In this document: positions 62,373 through 64,000 of the stretch, one piece after another
Layout of the letters: each line of letters begins with the position of its first letter
Position numbering within the stretch: position 1 is the first letter of the stretch
Source: an uncultured bacterium
GTDB lineage: Bacteria; Verrucomicrobiota; Lentisphaeria; Oligosphaerales; Oligosphaeraceae
Direction of reading: 5' to 3'
Assembly: GCA_902776645.1 (NCBI GenBank)
Contig: CACYQT010000009.1
Span: 1-64,000, forward strand
Length of the DNA stretch: 64,000 nucleotides
Notes under the pieces: model-generated
The model's database searches: none
Seen by the model: only the letters and a program-made list of their open reading frames with translations
What the model was told of the DNA's origin: nothing
Position numbers and translations under genes: made by a program

Positions 62373-62409
62373 GGTTGCTCGTCCTTGTTAAAGGCTTCAC
62401 TTGATACAA

Positions 62410-62447
62410 TTATAGTTATGGAAAAACAAATCGTTCTTTAACTATAA
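62410..62447 (-). promoter_or_regulatory. 9-bp inverted repeat with -10-like TATAAT
   Basis: TTATAGTTA (62410-62418) and TAACTATAA (62439-62447) are perfect inverted copies. On the minus strand AACTATAAT at 62409-62417 resembles a -10 box placed 37 bp before the small ribosomal protein gene. A good -35 is not seen. Confidence 0.35.
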
Positions 62448-62580
62448 GGCATCATTCCGCTTTTGCAAGTCACCACGACAATTTTCATCAACGCCGCCGG
62501 TCCGCCACAGGCGGTCGCATCAGGGCCACGGCGAAACGGCCGGAATGAAGGCACTGCTCCCGCCAGGAGGTCATGGGCGT

Positions 62581-63564
<984 letters not shown>

Positions 63565-63630
63565 TAGATACCTGCCTGGTTTGCTAATGTGCGATAAAGA
63601 AGTAATAGAAGTGTAAAAAATTTTGCCGTT

Positions 63631-63662
63631 CCTATCCGGCACTTAGGGCTGTGTCGGATAGG
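63631..63662 (-). terminator. Hairpin and T run after the serine recombinase
   Basis: CCTATCCGGCAC (63631-63642) and GTGTCGGATAGG (63651-63662) pair with one mismatch around an 8-base loop. On the minus strand the hairpin is followed 8 nt later by AAAATTTTTTAC. It is placed 7 bp after the recombinase stop, which fits a terminator. Confidence 0.6.
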
Positions 63663-63669
63663 TCAGGCG

Positions 63670-64000
63670 TTAGGCTTCCGGCAAGTCTATCTTGCCGACA
63701 AAGCTGTAATAAATCTCAATGTCCTGCCTGCGGGTGCCGTTCTCGTCATAGCTGCACTCATGCACGACGATTTTCTCAATCATTTCCAATTCTTCAAAAG
63801 CAAGGTGCTTTCTCACAATCCCCATGAATTTCTCGGCGTTGACGGTGGCGGCCTGCGACTTGGAAAGTTCCTCCTGCAAAGCGGCAGCCCGGTCTTTCAG
63901 TTCCCGCTGCTCCTGCTCATAGTCCGCCGACAGCTCCATGAAACGCTCGTCGCTGATTTTGCCGCTTACATTGTCCTCATACAGCCGCTTGATAATGCGG
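63670..64000 (-). CDS. Serine site-specific recombinase, C-terminal part (truncated by window)
   Basis: The frame is open through the window edge. The visible 109 residues, including IIKRLYEDNVSGKISDERFM, the coiled-coil DYEQEQRELKDRAAALQEEL, then EKFMGIVRKHLAFEELEMI and EKIVVHECSY..DIEIYYSFVGKIDLPEA, match the C-terminus (DUF4368-type) of large serine recombinases of integrative elements. Compared with usual relatives (EL-TPxxLxxxxEKI), about six residues seem missing between EEL and EMIEKI, so the copy may be altered. This indicates the edge of a mobile element beyond base 64000. Confidence 0.8.
   Translation of the reverse strand, partial: RIIKRLYEDNVSGKISDERFMELSADYEQEQRELKDRAAALQEELSKSQAATVNAEKFMGIVRKHLAFEELEMIEKIVVHECSYDENGTRRQDIEIYYSFVGKIDLPEA

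Overview
The window looks like a chromosomal stretch of a gut-type PVC bacterium, most likely Lentisphaerota/Victivallales. This is inferred from gene content, not from a marker tree. The grounds are long secreted glycosidase-like proteins, a heparinase II/III polysaccharide lyase, GH39 and GH9 enzymes, Gfo/Idh/MocA and ThuA proteins, TIM-barrel sugar isomerases, PD-(D/E)XK (Rpn-type) nuclease/transposase genes, an MGGFFG-type PurF relative and moderately high GC with many short palindromic intergenic repeats. Shine-Dalgarno sequences (AAAGGAG, GGAGG) are often clear and were used to trim many starts.

Layout. 1-1.3 kb: a partial and a full copy of a PD-(D/E)XK transposase-like gene with a 10-bp iteron array. 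1.4-3.5 kb: divergent TIM-barrel isomerase and Ldh-type dehydrogenase around a candidate operator. 3.6-9 kb: heparinase II/III protein, GH39 enzyme and ceramidase-like hydrolase, all on +. 9.1-12.5 kb: secreted GH9 enzyme with a LamG domain inside it. 13-21 kb: EamA transporter, a duplicated DUF3857/transglutaminase protein, MATE pump and a glutamine synthetase-family enzyme. 21-28.6 kb: a minus-strand housekeeping block (XRE regulator, mtaB, U32, proC, two identical tRNA-Asn genes, YbaK/EbsC, Dus, alcohol dehydrogenase-like). 28.8-32.8 kb: tmk-holB, FmdB zinc ribbon, macrodomain protein, and an overlapping pair encoding a coiled-coil protein with an HPD J-like motif and a HIRAN protein. 32.9-49.5 kb: three very large secreted glycosidase-like proteins, a Tat-type phosphoesterase, DUF805, Gfo/Idh/MocA, ThuA and a second PD-(D/E)XK gene. 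49.5-62.4 kb: a minus-strand block with a DUF6930-like protein, a CoaBC with a divergent first half, a TIM-barrel isomerase, an SH3/coiled-coil envelope protein, a PurF-like protein without the catalytic Cys, asnS, PIG-L deacetylase, NagB-like deaminase, a TPR protein and a 29-residue AURKAIP1/COX24-type ribosomal protein. 62.5-64 kb: a poly-Asp protein and the C-terminus of a serine recombinase that runs off the window.

Functionally the window mixes information-processing genes (tmk, holB, asnS, tRNA-Asn, mtaB, dus, ybaK, COX24-like) with catabolism of complex, probably host or algal, polysaccharides. Secreted lyases and glycosidases would act outside the cytoplasm. PIG-L, NagB-like, ThuA, Gfo/Idh/MocA and TIM-barrel enzymes could process released amino or oxidised sugars.

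The main unexplained features are (1) a family of tandem hairpin repeats at five intergenic sites, three sharing a GGTARC head; (2) 7-bp GCTTAAA-like arrays that start at or just after stop codons; (3) 10-bp ATGAY iterons beside both PD-(D/E)XK genes; (4) the J-like/HIRAN gene pair; and (5) enzymes whose catalytic parts look altered (PurF-like, CoaBC).
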